Shown: positions 60,784 through 64,000 of the stretch, one piece after another
How the letters are laid out: every line of letters begins with the position of its first letter
Position numbering within the stretch: position 1 is the stretch's first letter
Assembly (NCBI RefSeq): GCF_007595705.1
Contig: NZ_NISY01000003.1
Span: 1-64,000, forward strand
Direction of reading: 5' to 3'
Length of the DNA stretch: 64,000 nt
DNA from: Streptomyces sp. SAJ15
GTDB lineage: Bacteria; Actinomycetota; Actinomycetes; Streptomycetales; Streptomycetaceae
Program-made: the position numbers and the translations under genes
The notes under the pieces: model-generated
What the model was told of the DNA's origin: nothing
Seen by the model: only the letters and a program-made list of their open reading frames with translations
Databases searched by the model: none

Positions 60784-61926
60784 ATGACGGAGACGACAGT
60801 CGGCATCGGCGGCGCCGCGGAGAGCACCGACATGGTGCTGAACATCGGGCCGCAGCACCCGTCCACCCACGGTGTGCTGCGCCTCCGCCTGGTGCTGGAC
60901 GGGGAGCGCATCCAGCACGCCGAGCCGGTGATCGGCTATATGCACCGCGGCGCCGAGAAGCTGTTCGAGGCGCGCGACTACCGGCAGATCATCATGCTCG
61001 CCAACCGCCACGACTGGCTGTCGGCCTTCTCCAACGAGCTGGGCGTGGTGCTGGCCGTGGAGCGGATGCTGGGCATGGAGGTGCCCGAGCGCGCGGTGTG
61101 GACCCGCACCCTGCTCGCCGAGCTGAACCGGATGCTGAACCACCTGATGTTCCTCGGCTCGTACCCGCTGGAACTGGGCGGCATCACGCCGATCTTCCAC
61201 GCCTTCCACGAGCGGGAGCACCTCCAGCACGTCATGGAGGAGATCTCCGGCGGCCGCATGCACTACATGTTCAACCGCGTCGGCGGGCTCAAGGAGGACC
61301 TGCCCGCGGGCTGGCTGGGTCGGGCGCGGCAGTCGGTGGCCGAGGTGCGGTCGCGGATCGACGTGTACGACCGGCTGGTCCTCGGCAACGAGATCTTCCG
61401 CGGCCGCACGCGCGGCGTCGGCGTCCTGAGCCGCGAGGCGGTGCACGCGTACGGGGTGAGCGGGCCGATCGCCCGCGCCTCGGGGGTCGACTTCGATCTG
61501 CGGCGGGACGAACCGTACCTGGCGTACGGGGAGCTGCGGGACACCCTCAAGGTGGTGGTGCGCGAGGAGGGCGACTGCCTGGCCCGCTTCGAGTGCCTGC
61601 TGGAGCAGACCCACAACTCGCTCGACCTGGCCGACGCCTGCCTGGACCGGCTGGAGGAGCTGCCGCCCGGGCCGATCAACCAGCGGCTGCCGAAGGTGCT
61701 CAAGGCACCCGAGGGCCACACCTACGCCTGGACGGAGAACCCGCTCGGCCTCAACGGGTACTACCTCGTCTCGAAGGGCGAGAAGACCCCGTACCGGCTC
61801 AAGCTGCGCTCCGCGTCGTACAACAACATCCAGGTGCTCACCGAGATGCTGCCGGGCACCCTGGTCGCGGACATGGTGGCGATCCTCGGCTCGATGTTCT
61901 TCGTCGTCGGCGACATCGACAAGTAG
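60784..61926 (+). CDS. nuoD2: Orphan NADH-quinone oxidoreductase subunit D
   Basis: A 380-residue homologue of the 49-kDa quinone-module subunit of complex I. Family landmarks: [42 protein letters not shown] and the C-terminal [19 protein letters not shown]. It lies outside any nuo operon. S. coelicolor has a similar extra nuoD (nuoD2) at the equivalent place, from memory. The HRG arginine methylated in mitochondria is conserved (Arg55 from ATG 60784). GTG 60778 is a possible start two codons earlier. Confidence 0.93.
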   Translation: MTETTVGIGGAAESTDMVLNIGPQHPSTHGVLRLRLVLDGERIQHAEPVIGYMHRGAEKLFEARDYRQIIMLANRHDWLSAFSNELGVVLAVERMLGMEVPERAVWTRTLLAELNRMLNHLMFLGSYPLELGGITPIFHAFHEREHLQHVMEEISGGRMHYMFNRVGGLKEDLPAGWLGRARQSVAEVRSRIDVYDRLVLGNEIFRGRTRGVGVLSREAVHAYGVSGPIARASGVDFDLRRDEPYLAYGELRDTLKVVVREEGDCLARFECLLEQTHNSLDLADACLDRLEELPPGPINQRLPKVLKAPEGHTYAWTENPLGLNGYYLVSKGEKTPYRLKLRSASYNNIQVLTEMLPGTLVADMVAILGSMFFVVGDIDK

Positions 61927-61978
61927 TCCCTGTCGTCGTCGGCGTCGCCGACGCGAAGGCGTGCCCGCCGTGGGCGCG

Positions 61979-63322
61979 CTACGAGATCGCGCTGCGCAGC
62001 TGCGCCACGTCGATCTGCTCGGTCTCGTCGTGGGCGGTCAGGTCGATGATCTCGTCCGCGTCCCGTCGGTCCTCGGCCCGCGCAGCGGCCTCGGCCGCAG
62101 CCTCGGCCTCGGCCGCCGCCAGCGCCTCCGCGCCCACCACGTCGGCCAGGTCCTCCTCGGCCGCCGCCCCGGCCGGCTCGGCGCCCGCTCCGGACTCGGC
62201 AGCCGCCTTGGGCTGCGGGCCCTGCTTCTGGTTGCCGAAGAAGTCGAAGCCACCCTCGAGCCGAGAGGCCGTCCGGCGGGCCGCGGCGTACGGCACCACC
62301 GCGGAGGCCACCGTGCGGGCGTGCGCCGGCGTCGGCCGCTCCGCGTCGTCGGACTCGGGCGCCGGCCGTGCGGCGGCGGACGCCGGCTCCGCCGCCGACT
62401 CACCGTCCTCGACCTCCACGCCCGCCGCCGGCTCGACGGCCGCCGTCGACGGCTCGGTCCGGGCCTCCGCCGCGATGGGCTCGGCGGACTCGACGAGCTC
62501 AACCGACTCGACGGACTCCGCCGACTCGACGGGCTCCGCCGGCTCGACGCACTCCGCCGACTCGACGGGCTCGGCGGACTCGACCTGCTCCGCCGGCTGC
62601 GCCGCGTCGACCGACCGCGCCGACGCCGCCGCGTCGGTCAGCTCCCGCGCACCCGCCGCATCCAGCGGACGCGCGGGCTCCGGCAGCAGGGGCTGCTCCG
62701 CCCGCTCGACGACCCACTCCTGCTCCTCCAGCCGGCGCAGGGCCGCGTCGGCGCGCCGATAGAGCTCCGCGCTCAGCACAGCCCTCGACAGGAGGTCGGC
62801 GACGCGCTCGGCAGCGTCGATGTCATCGACGTCCACGCCGCCGTCGAGGTCGTCCGGGTCGTCGTCGGTCACGCCCAGGGCCAGCTGGCGACGGCCCTCC
62901 AGCGCGCGGGCGCGCTCGGTCTCCGCGGTGGCATAGCGGCGCAGCAACTCGGCGTGCTCGTTGCGCAGCCGGGCCAGCTCGGCCCGTTTGGCGCGCAGCT
63001 TGCCGTTGAGGGCGGCACGCGCCTCGCGCGCCTCCTCGACGTCCGCCTCCAGCTCCGCCATGCGCTCTTCGGCCCGCCACTCCTCGCGCGCCCGCGCCTT
63101 CGTCAGCTCGGCGACCCGCTTACCGGCGGCGCGGTCCCACCGGCGCAGCAGGACCGCGCCGACGACCGCGGCCGCACTGGCGGCCGCGGCGAGCCCACGT
63201 ACCACCGTCACTTCACCGGCCAGCCAGGCACCGGCGGCGCAGGCTATGGAAGCGGCTGCGACCGACGTCGGGGGAAGAAGCCTGTGCAGGGGTGGGGCTT
63301 GGCGGTGGCGTCCACGTGGCAT
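61979..63322 (-). CDS. Membrane-anchored coiled-coil protein with Glu/Ser repeats
   Basis: A 447-residue protein. Two hydrophobic segments near the N-terminus (about 18-55; SVAAASIACAAGAWLAGEV, LAAAASAAAVVGAVLL) anchor it. A coiled coil follows (about 60-150; EERMAELEADVEEAREARAA, LRNEHAELLRRYATAETERA), then an acidic low-complexity region with imperfect Glu-Pro-Val-Glu-Ser repeats and a conserved-looking end (IIDLTAHDETEQIDVAQLR). It resembles secreted or membrane Streptomyces proteins of unknown role. The start ATG 63322 precedes the basic-hydrophobic segment; the open frame upstream lacks support. Confidence 0.78.
   Translation of the reverse strand: MPRGRHRQAPPLHRLLPPTSVAAASIACAAGAWLAGEVTVVRGLAAAASAAAVVGAVLLRRWDRAAGKRVAELTKARAREEWRAEERMAELEADVEEAREARAALNGKLRAKRAELARLRNEHAELLRRYATAETERARALEGRRQLALGVTDDDPDDLDGGVDVDDIDAAERVADLLSRAVLSAELYRRADAALRRLEEQEWVVERAEQPLLPEPARPLDAAGARELTDAAASARSVDAAQPAEQVESAEPVESAECVEPAEPVESAESVESVELVESAEPIAAEARTEPSTAAVEPAAGVEVEDGESAAEPASAAARPAPESDDAERPTPAHARTVASAVVPYAAARRTASRLEGGFDFFGNQKQGPQPKAAAESGAGAEPAGAAAEEDLADVVGAEALAAAEAEAAAEAAARAEDRRDADEIIDLTAHDETEQIDVAQLRSAIS
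62478..62606 (-). repeat. Imperfect 15-18-bp repeats coding Glu-Ser-rich tract
   Basis: Variants of GACTCGACGGRCTCCGCC recur about eight times and encode alternating Glu-Ser/Glu-Pro-Val motifs. They are in frame, so length variation would be tolerated. Confidence 0.75.
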
Positions 63323-63416
63323 GGCCTGAAACTTACCGTGCGTAGGGTCGCCTTGGGGGCTCGCCCCGCCAAACTCCTCGGTGAAATTCGCGATTCTCCC
63401 GGCGATTAGCGTTGGG

Positions 63417-64000
63417 CTAGTTCTGCAACAGCCCCTTGTCCTTGAGGTACTCCTCCGCGACATCGTCCGGCTTGAGCCGCTCGGAGTCCACCTTCTTGTT
63501 GAGTTCGGCGAGATCCGCGGTGGTCAGGGTTCTCGTGATCTTGTCCAGCGCGTCCTCGATGTCCTTCGCCCCGGCGGACTTCGCATTCACCACCGGCAGC
63601 ACGTTGTCCGCGTTCTGCAGGTGTTTGTCGTCTTCGAGTACGACGAGGCCGAACTGGGCCAGCGTGGCGTCGGTGGTGATCGTCAACAGCATCTGGTCCT
63701 TTCCGTCCTTGACCGCCTGCTTGGCCTGGGTGCTGTTGACGTCCAGCGGGTCGATGCCGGTGATGTCGATGCCGTAGGTCTTCTCCAGGCCCGGCTGGCA
63801 GAACGGCCGCCTCGGGCATTCGTCGCCCGCCGCGAGCCTGATCTTCTGCTTGGATTTCCCCAAGTCGGAGAGGGTTTTGAGGTTGTGCTCCGCGGCGAAG
63901 TCCTCGCTCACCGCGAAGGCGTTCTGATCGACCGCCTTGCCCGGCTCCAGGACCTTGAGCCCGCGCTCCCCGGCGAGCTTGCGGAGCGCCTTCACGGTGG
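63417..64000 (-). CDS. Osmoprotectant ABC transporter substrate-binding protein (partial)
   Basis: The C-terminal 190 or so residues of an OpuAC/ProX-type (glycine betaine/choline) binding protein; the gene continues beyond the window end. Visible features are a possible hinge and ligand region (KQKIRLAAGDECPRRPFCQP, DLNSTQ-like DVNSTQAKQAVKDGK, LLTITTDATLAQFGLVVLED) and the C-terminal LTTADLAELNKKVD helix. The two cysteines in ECPRRPFC may form a disulfide. Exported lipoprotein by family, although its signal is outside the window. Confidence 0.85.
   Translation of the reverse strand, partial: TVKALRKLAGERGLKVLEPGKAVDQNAFAVSEDFAAEHNLKTLSDLGKSKQKIRLAAGDECPRRPFCQPGLEKTYGIDITGIDPLDVNSTQAKQAVKDGKDQMLLTITTDATLAQFGLVVLEDDKHLQNADNVLPVVNAKSAGAKDIEDALDKITRTLTTADLAELNKKVDSERLKPDDVAEEYLKDKGLLQN

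Overview
The window is high-GC actinobacterial chromosome, almost certainly from a Streptomyces. The gene set and order (sigE-cseABC, radA-disA, clpC, lsr2, panC-nadB-nadC-coaX, an orphan nuoD) match, as far as I recall, the S. coelicolor SCO3334-SCO3392 core region. Codon third positions are nearly all G/C, many starts are GTG, and there are no rRNA or tRNA genes, insertion sequences or prophage genes. Function calls rest on motifs read by eye and family knowledge; no search was run.

Left part (1-15973): a second-type tryptophanyl-tRNA synthetase preceded by a Trp-Trp leader peptide and mutually exclusive hairpins (attenuator); a GlxA-type regulator divergent from an isochorismatase-like hydrolase; proC; a SulP transporter; a SigJ-type sigma factor followed by a flavin oxidoreductase; then three tandem paralogous Ser/Thr kinases, two with extracellular PQQ-type propellers and the third without one.

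Accessory island (about 15945-19100): a small conserved protein divergent from an XRE/TPR regulator, a translationally coupled NUDIX hydrolase and a PLD-like DUF5919-type protein. Codon bias is weaker here, and two isolated type I-E CRISPR-like repeats lie at the island's distal end. It sits between the kinases and ilvD.

Middle (19148-42300): ilvD; a sugar isomerase-like/TetR pair; ppx; a Cys-rich protein; a sigma-like BACON-domain membrane protein; radA and disA (DNA repair and c-di-AMP synthesis); a PAP2 phosphatase; a two-component pair whose kinase has an extra C-terminal membrane segment and exported-type domain; mutY; and the complete cell-envelope stress operon sigE-cseA-cseB-cseC closed by a strong terminator, facing an M23 endopeptidase.

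Right part (42336-64000): clpC, lsr2, a GNAT acetyltransferase (ArgA-like), a BlaI-type repressor, then the vitamin/NAD operon (DUF2520 protein, panC, nadB, nadC, coaX) with ATGA, GTGA and TGATG overlaps. A 690-bp gap with a long inverted duplication follows, then an ArsR-type regulator, another two-component system, a MidA/NDUFAF7-like methyltransferase directly before orphan nuoD, a coiled-coil membrane protein, and an osmoprotectant-binding protein cut by the window end.

Many gene junctions carry short tandem duplications, several spanning the stop codon of the preceding gene, and strong GC-rich hairpins.
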